Source of the DNA: Saccharospirillum sp040881935
GTDB lineage: Bacteria; Pseudomonadota; Gammaproteobacteria; Pseudomonadales; Natronospirillaceae
Length of the DNA: 64,000 nt
Reading direction: 5' to 3'
Assembly (NCBI RefSeq): GCF_040881935.1
Contig: NZ_JBBECH010000066.1
Location: 1-64,000, forward strand
Numbering within the stretch: the first letter of the stretch is position 1; each line of letters begins with the position of its first letter. This document shows positions 1-8,728 of this stretch, in pieces. Below the pieces are notes generated by a model, which searched no databases, was not told the origin of the DNA, and saw nothing but the letters and a program-made list of their open reading frames with translations. The translations under genes were made by a program, and so were the position numbers.

Positions 1-963
1 CTACGCTATCGCATTAGACTGACGATTCTCAGATGTGGTTTGTGGAGCGCTTACGTGTTAACGTACTTGCCATCACATCAGTCGATAGGCAGTGAAATAT
101 TTAAGGGATGTGAAGACGACCGTTTTCTTGCTTTAAACCTAAAAAAGACGGCGCTAAAACCAAATGATGGTCCTAATTATTTATTGTCTGTTTACGAACG
201 TTTTTGCTCGTTTACATCGTCAAAATTGCGTGTTTTGGCGGAATTCCAGGAACTTATTAGAGTACAAGTCCCAGCACATAGCCGATTTATAGATGATTGC
301 GACACATACGAACACGCGAACTGCCCTATTTGTCGGGCGGTTTACTATTATTTACTGCTTATATTTAAAGACTATTGGCGAGGAAGTAGTGCTCTTGAAA
401 GTTATTCAAGACTTTACTCCCTTTGGCTCGATCCATGCCAAATTCGAACTGAGGCCGGATTATACTTTTCGCTAAGTAAGCAAGACTGCGAGCAGCTATT
501 AGAAAATGAACTTTGGCGGCTCCTTAAATGGCTTCTCGCTTATCAATTCAATCTATGTAATACGTCTGGATATCGCGCGATGAATTCTACGGTGAGCCAT
601 AATGATTGGTTTCTAAAGTTAGCCCCTTCAGTAGCGGGTATTCGTTCATATAGAGGTAAAACAGAGTTAGTGCTAAAAAATGGTACATCACTGCTGCCTT
701 TCTCTGAAATATTGGCTTTAGTGAACAAAAGTGAAGAAGCTAAAAATTGCCCCAATCAGTCCGATTGGTCTATTTCAGACGAGCTAAAAGGAATACTTCC
801 CCCGCATACAGAATTAACTCAGTACATTGGCATTGTTCAATTCATTCATCAATTGATGGGAAATCAGGTCTCTCACCACGAAATAAGAGCGGCTGAAGAA
901 CTATGTGATGGCCGCTATTCCTTTCAATACGATTATCTAGACCAGAAAAAGCTATATAACTAA
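1..963 (+). CDS. Unrecognised protein, truncated at left edge
   Basis: The frame is open from the first base of the window to a TAA at 961-963, so the gene probably begins to the left; a TTG at 40 is the first start codon inside but has no clear ribosome binding site. The visible 320 residues contain a CPIC pair near residue 97 of the TTG-started form, aromatic-rich helices (FKDYWRG, LWRLLKWLL) and no motif I can assign to a family. Base composition is clearly more AT-rich than the rest of the window and codon use differs, which suggests horizontally acquired DNA. It lies directly before a repeat array that looks like the end of a mobile element, so a role in that element (cargo or mobility accessory protein) is possible but is only an inference. 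Confidence 0.6.
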   Translation, partial: LRYRIRLTILRCGLWSAYVLTYLPSHQSIGSEIFKGCEDDRFLALNLKKTALKPNDGPNYLLSVYERFCSFTSSKLRVLAEFQELIRVQVPAHSRFIDDCDTYEHANCPICRAVYYYLLLIFKDYWRGSSALESYSRLYSLWLDPCQIRTEAGLYFSLSKQDCEQLLENELWRLLKWLLAYQFNLCNTSGYRAMNSTVSHNDWFLKLAPSVAGIRSYRGKTELVLKNGTSLLPFSEILALVNKSEEAKNCPNQSDWSISDELKGILPPHTELTQYIGIVQFIHQLMGNQVSHHEIRAAEELCDGRYSFQYDYLDQKKLYN

Positions 964-1023
964 TCGTTTTAATCTTTTATGAGGCATCCTATGATAAGGC
1001 ATGATTTTTGCGTTTATTAAATA

Positions 1024-1157
1024 TTTCCAAATTTACATGGAAATCACGGAATTAAACTATTGTTAATTGACCATCGTTAGATTTTCCATTTTTATGTGGG
1101 AAATCACGTTAAATAGTTGATTTTTCGATCATCGAGTTTCCAATTTTCTTTGGTTGC
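1024..1157. repeat. Three spaced copies of a TTTCCA-N-TGG motif, probable element end
   Basis: Motif copies start at 1024, 1083 and 1137 (spacing 59 and 54 bp). Copy 1 is TTTCCA, 8 bases, TGGAAATCACG; copy 2 is TTTCCA, then TGTGGGAAATCACG; copy 3 is TTTCCA then CTTTGG. Copies 1 and 2 are themselves dyads (TTTCC/GGAAA), and copies 2 and 3 are preceded by GACCATCG and GATCATCG. The array sits in very AT-rich DNA that ends about 10 bp before the host-like hydroxylase gene. Regularly spaced sites of this sort are typical of transposase-binding ends in Tn7/Tn5053-like elements, but no terminal TGT/ACA or target duplication can be identified from one side, so the family is not assigned. Confidence 0.5.
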
Positions 1158-1167
1158 TTATCTCTTA

Positions 1168-1998
1168 TCAGCGCTGCTCCTGCCTCTCATCCCGGACAGA
1201 GTTTTTAAACGGCTGCAGAAGCATGCGACCCAACCGAAGGTCGTTAGAATCCCTGAACTGCTCTATGCCTATTACCATCTTGAGGTGTCCTCCGGTTGGC
1301 TGATCGATATAGGTGCCAAATAATCGATCCCACCAGGGAATATTGAAGCCGAAGTTGCTATCGGTTTCCCGGCGGACGATGGAATGGTGAACACGGTGCA
1401 TGTCAGGTGTCACCAGAAGAAAACGCAGCCAGCGATCAACACTGGCTGGCAAATTGACATTGCCGTGGTTGAACATTGAAGTCGCGTTGAGAATAACCTC
1501 GAAGATGATCACTGATACCGCAGGCGCTCCAAGTAACATCACTGCGATGAGCTTGATACCCATGGATATCAGTATTTCCAAGGGGTGAAATCGAAGCCCT
1601 GTGGTGACATCGAACTCCAGGTCCGCGTGGTGCATTCGATGCAGCCGCCACAGCCACGGAATCGCATGGAAAAGCCGGTGCTGAAAATAGATGGCCAAGT
1701 CCAGAATCAGAACGGACAAGACCAACGCCAGCCATACAGGCGTTTCGACGATATTGAAGAGACCCCAGCCCCGCTCGGAAGCCAAAAATGCAGCTCCGAC
1801 TCCGGCCAGAGGAAAAACCAGTCGAACCACCATAGTATCGAGGACTACTATCGCCAGATTAGCAGGCCATCGCTGGCGACGGCTGATGCTCTGGTGGCGA
1901 CGTTCGGCCACGATTTCCCAGACAGCCACCGCCAGTAAAATCACGATGAAAACTGCGCCACGGATCACCGGTTCATGAGTTAACAGCATGTCTGTCAA
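1168..1998 (-). CDS. Fatty acid hydroxylase / sterol desaturase family membrane protein
   Basis: Predicted integral-membrane di-iron oxygenase of the fatty acid hydroxylase superfamily, about 276 residues. The histidine clusters that bind the two irons are present: HRLFH, then HRMHH, an isolated NHGN, and HRVHH followed by the conserved NFGFNIPWWDRLFGTY block. Several hydrophobic helices precede the first His box. I chose a TTG start at 1998 because AGGGGA lies 7 bases upstream; an ATG at 1989, a GTG at 2016 overlapping the stop of the upstream gene, and a longer ATG at 2043 are alternatives. It is in an operon, nearly or actually overlapping, with the ArsR-rhodanese gene. The substrate cannot be told from sequence. 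The C-terminus looks complete although foreign DNA begins right after the stop. Confidence 0.8.
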   Translation of the reverse strand: MTDMLLTHEPVIRGAVFIVILLAVAVWEIVAERRHQSISRRQRWPANLAIVVLDTMVVRLVFPLAGVGAAFLASERGWGLFNIVETPVWLALVLSVLILDLAIYFQHRLFHAIPWLWRLHRMHHADLEFDVTTGLRFHPLEILISMGIKLIAVMLLGAPAVSVIIFEVILNATSMFNHGNVNLPASVDRWLRFLLVTPDMHRVHHSIVRRETDSNFGFNIPWWDRLFGTYIDQPTGGHLKMVIGIEQFRDSNDLRLGRMLLQPFKNSVRDERQEQR

Positions 1999-2012
1999 AG
2001 CAATGTCCCCTA

Positions 2013-2669
2013 TCACACAACCGTTAAGCCCGCCGCTTTCCATTCCGGATAACCTTCTTCAAAGCGACGAACCTGGTAACCGAGTTGACGCAAGCGCTGA
2101 ACAGCCTGGTGCGACAGAACACAATAGGGTCCGCGGCAATAAGCAACAATTTCCTTATCTTTAGGCAGCTTATCCAGCATGTCCTCCAACTGCGCCAATG
2201 GGATATTGATGGCTTCAGGCAGGTGCCCTGCTTTAAATTCCATTTCAGGACGCACATCCAATAGTGTCATCTTACCGGTGGTCATCCCCGTCAGCAGCTC
2301 ATCCCGACTGACCGCCTGTAAAGCTCCAGCAGCGTTATCATCTGCGAATAGCCGACTGACCAGGCGCTCCATCTCAGCCAGGTTTGTTTCGGCCACCTGT
2401 CTGAGCAAGGTCACTAGAGTGACGATTCGTTCGTCGGTTAGTCGATAGAGCATTTGTTTGCCGTCACGCCTGGCAGTGACAAGCCCTGCCCTGCGCAGCT
2501 GCTGAAGGTGTTGGGATGCGTTACCGACAGACAGGTCAGCCGTTTCGGCCAGTGCCTCTACCGAAGCTTCTGTTTGTGCCAGGCGCTCCACCAACGCCAG
2601 TCGGTGACCATTGCCCAAGGCACGGGCAACGGAGGCGAGCGTATCCAGTAGTTCCTGTTTTGAAGTCAT
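2013..2669 (-). CDS. ArsR-family HTH regulator fused to a rhodanese domain
   Basis: A 218-residue two-domain protein. Residues about 1-95 form a winged-helix ArsR domain (DLSVGNASQHLQQLRRAGLV is the recognition region); residues about 125-218 form a rhodanese domain with LLDVRP, GHLPEAINIP and the active loop AYCRGPYC, whose first cysteine is the expected persulfide site. Proteins with this fusion are known; related ArsR regulators sense sulfide or persulfide, but ligand specificity here is inference. A perfect dyad upstream at 2735-2754 is a candidate operator, suggesting autoregulation. It is the first gene of a two-gene unit with the hydroxylase, an unusual pairing. Confidence 0.85.
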   Translation of the reverse strand: MTSKQELLDTLASVARALGNGHRLALVERLAQTEASVEALAETADLSVGNASQHLQQLRRAGLVTARRDGKQMLYRLTDERIVTLVTLLRQVAETNLAEMERLVSRLFADDNAAGALQAVSRDELLTGMTTGKMTLLDVRPEMEFKAGHLPEAINIPLAQLEDMLDKLPKDKEIVAYCRGPYCVLSHQAVQRLRQLGYQVRRFEEGYPEWKAAGLTVV

Positions 2670-2734
2670 TTGAATCTCTCCGGGCGAAGCTCAAGCATCA
2701 CACTGCTTGACACGACTTCAGAAATCTACCCGTA

Positions 2735-2754
2735 ATTCTATCAATCAATAGAAT
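2735..2754. promoter_or_regulatory. Perfect ATTCTAT/ATAGAAT dyad, candidate ArsR operator
   Basis: ATTCTAT (2735-2741), six bases, ATAGAAT (2748-2754). It lies about 65 bp upstream of the ArsR-rhodanese start codon, a normal place for an autoregulatory site, and AT-rich dyads of this size are typical of ArsR-family operators. Assignment is by position and symmetry only. Confidence 0.5.
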
Positions 2755-2889
2755 GATATTAAGTAGAGACACGGTTCTGGATTCAAAACAGCGGGAAAAA
2801 CGCAAGGTAGCCATGTTGCCGCTCATTCTATTGGTACTCCTGGGCACACTTTGGCTCAGGCAGGATATAAACCCTGGCTTCCCGGATGA

Positions 2890-3348
2890 CTATAGCGTGC
2901 GGCCAGCATCAATCTGCTTGGCCAGACGCATGGATTCGTGTTCTTCCATGTCCAGTAGCGATTGCATCAGTTCGCGGGCGTTGGCCGTCTCTGCTTTGCC
3001 GATAAGGCTCTTGTACAGATCGATCAACTGGGTGTGATAGTCGAATACTTCTCGGGAAATGCCTTCGTAATCGAGTGTATCGTAAGGGGTATTGCAGGTT
3101 CGGTGCGTGGTAACCGGTCCGTTGGATAAATAATCATACACATGGGTTTTCAGGGCTTTTGAGTCGGCCTTTTGCTCAAAAGAAATTACCATTTCTTCCA
3201 GGGCCTTTTCGTGATCAGCCAGATATCTTAGTAGTTCCTTTGCCCTTTCATCGGTTTGTGCCTTCATACCGGATTGCATACACCGATTCATCTGGTGGTG
3301 AAGCTCTCGACTCCATTCAATGAGGTCTTCAAAGGTTTTAATCTCCAT
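2890..3348 (-). CDS. Ferritin-like helical protein of unknown function
   Basis: A 152-residue, almost entirely helical protein with no signal peptide. It carries acidic/histidine pairs in two helices, DHEKALEEM near residue 46 and MEEHESMRLAKQ near residue 133, the spacing expected for a ferritin-like or rubrerythrin-like di-iron bundle; HH pairs near residue 18 could also bind metal. The C-terminal cysteine pairs of rubrerythrin are absent. It appears monocistronic, with its ATG preceded by AAGGAGAG. Function is unknown; metal or peroxide handling is a guess from the fold. Confidence 0.7.
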   Translation of the reverse strand: MEIKTFEDLIEWSRELHHQMNRCMQSGMKAQTDERAKELLRYLADHEKALEEMVISFEQKADSKALKTHVYDYLSNGPVTTHRTCNTPYDTLDYEGISREVFDYHTQLIDLYKSLIGKAETANARELMQSLLDMEEHESMRLAKQIDAGRTL

Positions 3349-3591
3349 AATAAACTCTCCTTTTGCGGTATATCGATTGGTTTAGCCGGGATCTGATATG
3401 CAACCCGCCCTCGGAAATTCAACCATAGGGAACCCTGGTCTTTGTCTGCTGGCCCCCGTTTATAAAACAGATTCCGCAACTAAGGAGGTCTTGACTCATT
3501 CCCGGCCCATACTGACTCATAGGGGAACCTAACCCGGGCTGCTATACTCGGAGCCCTATCTCGGAAAAACCGACCAATCAGGAGCTACTGT

Positions 3592-4212
3592 TTGAACGAC
3601 CGCTTGAACAAGACTGTCAATTATCGCGAGCTGATACTCAGCGCCGACCAGAAATCCCGCGAGAACAATTTGCCGCACCGTACTTTGACTTACGACGGGG
3701 ATTCACTGCAGACCGCAGAGCTTAAGCGCTGCATGATGTTGGGTGTCGCCGCTAGAAACGCCCTGACCTTTACCTCCAAGGACCCGCTGCGCAACGCGCC
3801 TGAGATTTGTCTGGCGGCCAGCAAAGCCCTGACCGAGGCCGGGTTTGAGCATGAAGTTACCCTGGGCAACCTGATTCGCCGCGGCAAACACCTGGTCAGC
3901 AATGTCTCTGCCAATGCGATCACTGAGGCGTTTCAGACACCGGAGTCGACCGCCCGACCCAACTGTTACTGCTGGATAACGCTCAATGACGGCTCAGTCT
4001 TCGATTTTGCGCTGCTATCTGAAGTCAAACCCCCGGTCCGTGCCCCCATCCAGAAAGGTCGGGTTCGACCGCCGAAGCCCAAAAAACTTAACCTGGCGGA
4101 CACGGTGTTGATGCTCAACCCAACCGAACACGGCCCACTCTACAGCTTTGTACCCGAACTCGTAGGTTATGAAGTCTTGCAAGAGTTAGTAAACCGCACT
4201 CCGGGGCGCTGA
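3592..4212 (+). CDS. Conserved-looking hypothetical protein
   Basis: A 206-residue protein starting at TTG (3592) with GGAG exactly 7 bases upstream, a convincing initiation site; no in-frame ATG fits better. The N-terminal 120 residues look globular and mixed alpha/beta; a basic proline-rich linker (RAPIQKGRVRPPKPKKLN, residues about 151-168) joins it to a short C-terminal segment. There is no signal peptide or membrane helix, and I do not recognise the family. It is convergent with tdk; a short GCCATC/GATGGC hairpin at 4245-4259 lies between them. Confidence 0.7.
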   Translation: MNDRLNKTVNYRELILSADQKSRENNLPHRTLTYDGDSLQTAELKRCMMLGVAARNALTFTSKDPLRNAPEICLAASKALTEAGFEHEVTLGNLIRRGKHLVSNVSANAITEAFQTPESTARPNCYCWITLNDGSVFDFALLSEVKPPVRAPIQKGRVRPPKPKKLNLADTVLMLNPTEHGPLYSFVPELVGYEVLQELVNRTPGR

Positions 4213-4319
4213 TTTCTGACCAGGCAACTGATGTGGATACTCAGGCCATCAATGATGGCTGAATTTGATCAGGTGCCAGCAGAACCACTGATACTGCCAG
4301 CTCCACGGAGCTTAATTGA

Positions 4320-4922
4320 CTACCGTGTAGATGAAATAGGGGTCGACCAGGCAGGTTTAACAGCTTCTTTATAATGTTTGCGACACATCGACACATAGCG
4401 GTCGTTGCCGCCGATCTCGACCTGATCCCCCTCGCTGATGGCTCGTCCCTGCTCATCCAGCCGAGCCACCATGATGGCTTTGCGCCCACAATGGCATACC
4501 GTTTTCAGTTCGCTCAGCTTATCGGCCAGGGCCAGTAAACGCGCTGAACCCGGGAACAGGTTACCCAGAAAGTCCGTTCGAATGCCGTAACACAATACCG
4601 GTACATTGGCGGCGTCGACCAGATCCGACAGCTGATTGACCTGTTCCGGCGTCAGAAACTGAGCCTCATCGACCAGAATACAGTCGGTATGACCGTCCAA
4701 GGCATTGAACCAGGCTTTCAGATCAGTGGTCTTGGTAAAGGTATCCGCCGCCTTCTCCAGCCCGATGCGCGAACTGATGCGCCCTGCCCCATAGCGCTGA
4801 TCGATTTGCGCCGTCAGCAGGCGCGTTGTCATGCCGCGTTCACGGTAGTTGTATTCCGATTGCAGTAAGGATGTCGATTTGCCAGCGTTCATCGCTGAGT
4901 AGTAAAAATAGAGCTGGGCCAT
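4320..4922 (-). CDS. tdk: Thymidine kinase
   Basis: ATP-dependent phosphorylation of thymidine to dTMP in nucleotide salvage. The 200-residue protein has the type II thymidine kinase layout: P-loop SAMNAGKST at residues 9-17, Walker B region CILVDEAQFL near residue 85, the lasso-loop region CYGIRTDFLGNLFPGS, and zinc ligands CHC near residue 143 and CRKH near the C-terminus. Length fits the E. coli enzyme (205). The next gene upstream, xthA, is divergent, with a palindromic repeat element in the spacer. Confidence 0.96.
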   Translation of the reverse strand: MAQLYFYYSAMNAGKSTSLLQSEYNYRERGMTTRLLTAQIDQRYGAGRISSRIGLEKAADTFTKTTDLKAWFNALDGHTDCILVDEAQFLTPEQVNQLSDLVDAANVPVLCYGIRTDFLGNLFPGSARLLALADKLSELKTVCHCGRKAIMVARLDEQGRAISEGDQVEIGGNDRYVSMCRKHYKEAVKPAWSTPISSTR

Positions 4923-5057
4923 GGGGGCTTCCTGATCCGGGGTTTCAATACGGCGGTCGAGGGGGAATAATAGCGTGACAGTGCTTGGCGTTATAGTTCA
5001 ATTGGGCGTTTTCAGATGAGCCTAAACACTCAAGCTTGGGAGTTTGCAACCAATCGA

Positions 5058-5170
5058 GTGTCAGGTGCTGGGTATGCTTATCCGGGGAAGTCCGAAACAT
5101 GGATGTTGCGGTCTAGGCCCCATGGACGGGTTCACGCCGACCCCGGAGAAGCATACCCGGTGCCTGATAC
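5058..5170. repeat. Long palindromic element, copy A
   Basis: Left arm 5058-5087 and right arm 5141-5170 form a 30-bp stem with about four mismatches, enclosing a 53-nt loop. The loop holds a small hairpin (5092-5111, CCGAAACA/TGTTGCGG around TGGA) and the core beginning CTAGGCCCCATGGACGGG at 5113. A sequence resembling the left outer flank of copy C (ACTCAAGCTTGGGAGTTTG) occurs at 5028-5046. It lies in the tdk-xthA spacer and its right end is about 20 bp from the xthA ribosome binding site. Confidence 0.85.
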
Positions 5171-5202
5171 GGACTCCTGGCACCACCTTTCATAGGAATA
5201 CC

Positions 5203-6042
5203 ATGCGCATTATATCCTTTAATATCAATGGCATACGCGCCAGACTTCATCAACTGGAAGCACTTCGCGACCAGCAAAAGCCAGATATCCTCTGTTTGCA
5301 GGAGATCAAGGTCCACGACGATATGTACCCGCATCCGGATGTGGAAGCTGCTTCCGGGTTCGGCTCGGTGACGCATGGTCAGAAGGGGCACTACGGCGTT
5401 GCCACACTGACTGCAGAGCCACCACGAACTGTGCAGCGTGGCTTCAGCGGCGATACCGAAGATGACCAGAAACGCCTGATCATCACCCATCACCCCCTGA
5501 CCGATGGTCGTCACCTGACGGTAATCAATGGCTATTTCCCCCAGGGTGAAAACATCAGCCACCTGACCAAATGGTCGGCAAAACGGAAGTTCTATGCAGA
5601 CCTGAGCCGATGGCTCGACACCGAAGCCAAGCCAGATGATTTACTGGTGATTCTGGGTGATTTCAACGTTGCTCCGGTCGATGAAGACATTGGCATCGGT
5701 GAGAAAAATGCCCAACGCTGGCTGCGTGAAGGCAAATCCGCCTTCCAGCCCGAAGAACGCGCCTGGTTTGAAAAACTGCGCGCCTGGGGCCTGACGGATA
5801 GCTACCGGCACCTATATCCGGATTCCAACGACCGCTTCAGCTGGTTCGACTACCGCTCGCGCGGCTTCGAAGATGACCCCAAACGTGGTCTGCGTATCGA
5901 CCACATTATGGTCTCCCAACCGCTGGTGCCGCTGATCGAAGACGCAGGCATCGATTACAAAACACGAAGCCTGGAAAAACCCTCAGACCACGCTCCTGTT
6001 TGGCTGGACCTGGATTTGACCCTGGCCAAACTGGCTTTGTAA
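5203..6042 (+). CDS. xthA: Exonuclease III (AP endonuclease)
   Basis: A 279-residue enzyme of the exonuclease-endonuclease-phosphatase fold that cuts abasic sites and removes 3' blocking groups in base-excision repair. Motifs include FNINGIRAR at the N-terminus, LCLQEIK (metal-binding Glu), NGYFPQGEN, GDFNVAP and the C-terminal RIDHIMVS and SDHAPVW. The ATG at 5203 is preceded by AGGA and begins MRIISFNING as in family members; the open frame extends further upstream only because the palindromic element happens to lack stops. It is transcribed alone. Confidence 0.95.
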   Translation: MRIISFNINGIRARLHQLEALRDQQKPDILCLQEIKVHDDMYPHPDVEAASGFGSVTHGQKGHYGVATLTAEPPRTVQRGFSGDTEDDQKRLIITHHPLTDGRHLTVINGYFPQGENISHLTKWSAKRKFYADLSRWLDTEAKPDDLLVILGDFNVAPVDEDIGIGEKNAQRWLREGKSAFQPEERAWFEKLRAWGLTDSYRHLYPDSNDRFSWFDYRSRGFEDDPKRGLRIDHIMVSQPLVPLIEDAGIDYKTRSLEKPSDHAPVWLDLDLTLAKLAL

Positions 6043-6097
6043 TCACCCGATACCATCACCGCAAATATCGGGTGCGGGCGGCTGGGGCCGCCCCGGG

Positions 6098-8728
6098 CTA
6101 ACGGCTTTGGGTGTTGTGTCGCGGCCAGAGCGCGAGGGTGACGCCGGAGACCAGGTCGTTACCGACGGTGATGAACTGGCGCTGGGTGTCCAGCCGGAGC
6201 CGCAGGCGCTCCAGGTCGTCGTCCGCTAAGCCAATGCTGTACGGACCCTGGGGCACCCGACTGAAGTAGTAATAACCGTCGTAAGCGGTGCGCGTGCTCT
6301 GCACCCGTTCGCCGTCGATATCACGCAATTCGACCTCTACCCCGGCCAACGGCCGGGAGTTGCGGCCGATGCCGCTCTGGACAATGCCTTCCAACTCGCC
6401 GCTGAGGGTGATCGGGAATTCCACCCGGGCACTGTGTCCGGGCCGGGTTTGCACGCTCTTGCCGCTAACGCCGGGGACCCAGGCCGGGTCCTCCAGGGTC
6501 TCGGTTGCCAGCGAGAGGTTAACGGTCCGGTAAGGTTTCAGTCCGGTTATAAAGGCAATGCCTTCAGCGTCGCTGGCGACCGCGACCGGCTGGCCATCGA
6601 CCCTGAAGCCGATATCGCTCACGGCTCTTTCTCCGGCTTCCCGGGTGCCATTATTATTGTCATCGATAAAGACATGTACCGACACCGTGCCAGCCGTCGC
6701 CAACGAGGCCGCGCTCAGTGTCGGGCGCAGCTGGCTCGGTTCCACGCCCAGGCTGGTCGAGGCGGACAGGCTGAAAGCAGTGGCTCCGTCGGAGGTTTGC
6801 GAGGCATTGAAGCCCAGGGAAAGCCGCCCCTGTGTCTTGCTCAGTTGGGCTGAATACTGATCCTGACCAGACTCGACCACGTGGTTGATGCCCAGACCGA
6901 ACTGGTACCCGGGGGCCAGCAGCGGGCCCTCCAGACGCCCGTTCAGACTGACGGCTTCCTGTACAGGAAACAAGGTGTAGTTGATCTGGCCGCTGGTCTT
7001 GTAGCGTCCGGCCCGGTAGGACAGCTGGAAAGTGCCAGTGGCCCTGTTCACCTGATCATCCTGATAATCGGCTTGCAGAGAATTATTGAACGACAGCCCC
7101 AGCAGCCGACCGGACAGCCGGTGGCCCAGCTCACCGCTCTGGCGGCCAGAGGCCAGGCGGTCCCGGGTCAGCGTTGCGGACATGGGCACGCGGCCCAGCG
7201 GCCCCAGTGGCAAGGTGGTGGCGAGGTTCAGCCGATCCCGGGTTTGCACCGGGTCGGTTGATGCCGGGAACACCTCGCTGACGTAGTCGTCCAGCCAAAT
7301 ACGGCTCAGGCTCAGGCCGACTCCGGCGAGGCGGGTCTGCACACCGATTTCATCGGCGCGGCCGCCATCCTGGCTGATGACGCTGTCGGTATGGGCATAC
7401 CAGCGCCCCCGGAAAGCACGCAGCCCAAAGCGACCATATTGCCGGGGCTCCGGGGCGCTCTCTCCGGGCAGACGGGCGTAACCCGCCGCCACGGAGAAGT
7501 TCCGGGTCAGCCCCAGGTCGGACTGAAAGGTCAGGCGCCCCTCCGGGTCATCGCCCGGGGTGACCGCTAAACGGTAATGGAACTGACCGGGCGGGGTCAG
7601 GCTATCGCCGAGTAAAAAGCTCCGGTATTCCTCGCGCTGCTGGCCATGGGGGCCATAAAACACCAGTTTGAAACGGTTCATGCCGAACACCAGCGGGACC
7701 GAGTTGAAGTGGTATCGGCCCTGGTCGGCGCTGCCCTGGAAGTCGACCAGCACCCCGTTTCGATACAGCTCAACCGACCAGCCCGGTGCCAGGTCGCCCT
7801 GGAAGGTATGGCGATCGAATTCGCTTTGCTGGCTCAGCGGGTAGCGGCTGATTTGCAAGCCGGGCTGGGGAGCCTGGGTCCGGGCGATCAGCGTCTGGCC
7901 CGGGTGGTTCAAATGCCCCAGGCTGTATGAACGCGCGCCAAGCGGGCCCAGTAAGTCGGCCTGCGGTGCCTTGCGGCCCAGGGTGACCCGAACGTCATCA
8001 ATCGACTCCTCCCCGCCGGCCAGATACCAGGACGATTCGTGGTACAGCAGGTCAGCCGTGGCATAGGTGGTGAAACTGACATCATGCTGTACCGGCCCCG
8101 AGGCCAGTGTCTGACGGGACAACAAAAGGCTCTGGTCGATAAACGGCGGAGAGACCAGATGGTACGGATGCGGCTGGCGCGGATAATCGGGCCGGGTTGG
8201 TGCCGGGTCGCGCAGCAGTGCCCAGCGCTGTTCCCGCTCGGCGCGCTGCTGGCTGGGCAGCGCCTCACGGGCGGTCACGATCAGCCGGGCGGTGCCGGTT
8301 TCAACCCGGATATCGATCGGCAGCCACCGGGTGACCAGGCCAGCCTCGACATAGATGTCGTCGCTGTGTATCTGGATCCGGGTCGGATCAACGCTGTGTT
8401 CCCGGCCGTTCAGCTGTACTGTCCCTGTGGCGGGGTTCAGCTGGAAACGCCGTTGCGCGTCGAGGATAAACCCCTGAACGATGTCGGTGCCGGGCGGACG
8501 GTTCAGTGCCAGTTCGAGCGATTGGGCCAGAGCGGTCAGCGGCAGGAAGGTACCCTGGCCGGATTGGTAGACCATGAGCGGTTCCGGGCCAACGGCCTGG
8601 CCATCGAGCTGGACCTCCAGCAACAACAGCGTCTCCTCATCCTGGACCGGCTCGGCCAGGGCATTACCGGCACCCAGCAGCAGACACAGCAGGCACCCCA
8701 GCATGGCACCGGAACAACGGGCCGCCAT
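6098..8728 (-). CDS. Outer-membrane usher-like pilus assembly protein with C-terminal Ig-like domains
   Basis: About 876 residues from the ATG at 8728, which begins a clear signal peptide (MAARCSGAMLGCLLCLLLGAGNALA); the frame stays open for 54 codons upstream but that stretch lacks signal-peptide character. After an N-terminal periplasmic region (to about residue 190) comes a long beta-strand-rich usher-like barrel with repeated alternating strands, then two small domains near the C-terminus: one with FIDDNNNGTREAGE, as in SdrD/prealbumin-like folds, and one with GVEVELRDIDG...TAYDGYYYFSRVPQGPYS, as in carboxypeptidase-regulatory folds. It is divergent from the DUF4402 pilin/chaperone genes, so I infer it is the usher of that system. 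Exact usher clade is not determined. Confidence 0.8.
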   Translation of the reverse strand: MAARCSGAMLGCLLCLLLGAGNALAEPVQDEETLLLLEVQLDGQAVGPEPLMVYQSGQGTFLPLTALAQSLELALNRPPGTDIVQGFILDAQRRFQLNPATGTVQLNGREHSVDPTRIQIHSDDIYVEAGLVTRWLPIDIRVETGTARLIVTAREALPSQQRAEREQRWALLRDPAPTRPDYPRQPHPYHLVSPPFIDQSLLLSRQTLASGPVQHDVSFTTYATADLLYHESSWYLAGGEESIDDVRVTLGRKAPQADLLGPLGARSYSLGHLNHPGQTLIARTQAPQPGLQISRYPLSQQSEFDRHTFQGDLAPGWSVELYRNGVLVDFQGSADQGRYHFNSVPLVFGMNRFKLVFYGPHGQQREEYRSFLLGDSLTPPGQFHYRLAVTPGDDPEGRLTFQSDLGLTRNFSVAAGYARLPGESAPEPRQYGRFGLRAFRGRWYAHTDSVISQDGGRADEIGVQTRLAGVGLSLSRIWLDDYVSEVFPASTDPVQTRDRLNLATTLPLGPLGRVPMSATLTRDRLASGRQSGELGHRLSGRLLGLSFNNSLQADYQDDQVNRATGTFQLSYRAGRYKTSGQINYTLFPVQEAVSLNGRLEGPLLAPGYQFGLGINHVVESGQDQYSAQLSKTQGRLSLGFNASQTSDGATAFSLSASTSLGVEPSQLRPTLSAASLATAGTVSVHVFIDDNNNGTREAGERAVSDIGFRVDGQPVAVASDAEGIAFITGLKPYRTVNLSLATETLEDPAWVPGVSGKSVQTRPGHSARVEFPITLSGELEGIVQSGIGRNSRPLAGVEVELRDIDGERVQSTRTAYDGYYYFSRVPQGPYSIGLADDDLERLRLRLDTQRQFITVGNDLVSGVTLALWPRHNTQSR

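Noticed and set aside
1..963. TniQ/TnsD-type transposition protein
   Set aside because: It has one CPIC pair but not the paired zinc-finger pattern or other TniQ blocks; the family remains open.
2753..3037. 94-codon frame with a hydrophobic start (MLPLILLVLLGTLWL)
   Set aside because: No ribosome binding site, its 3' half is the antisense of the ferritin-like gene, and it starts on the candidate ArsR operator.
5044..5202. N-terminal extension of xthA
   Set aside because: The extension is the palindromic element read as protein; homology begins at 5203, where there is a binding site.
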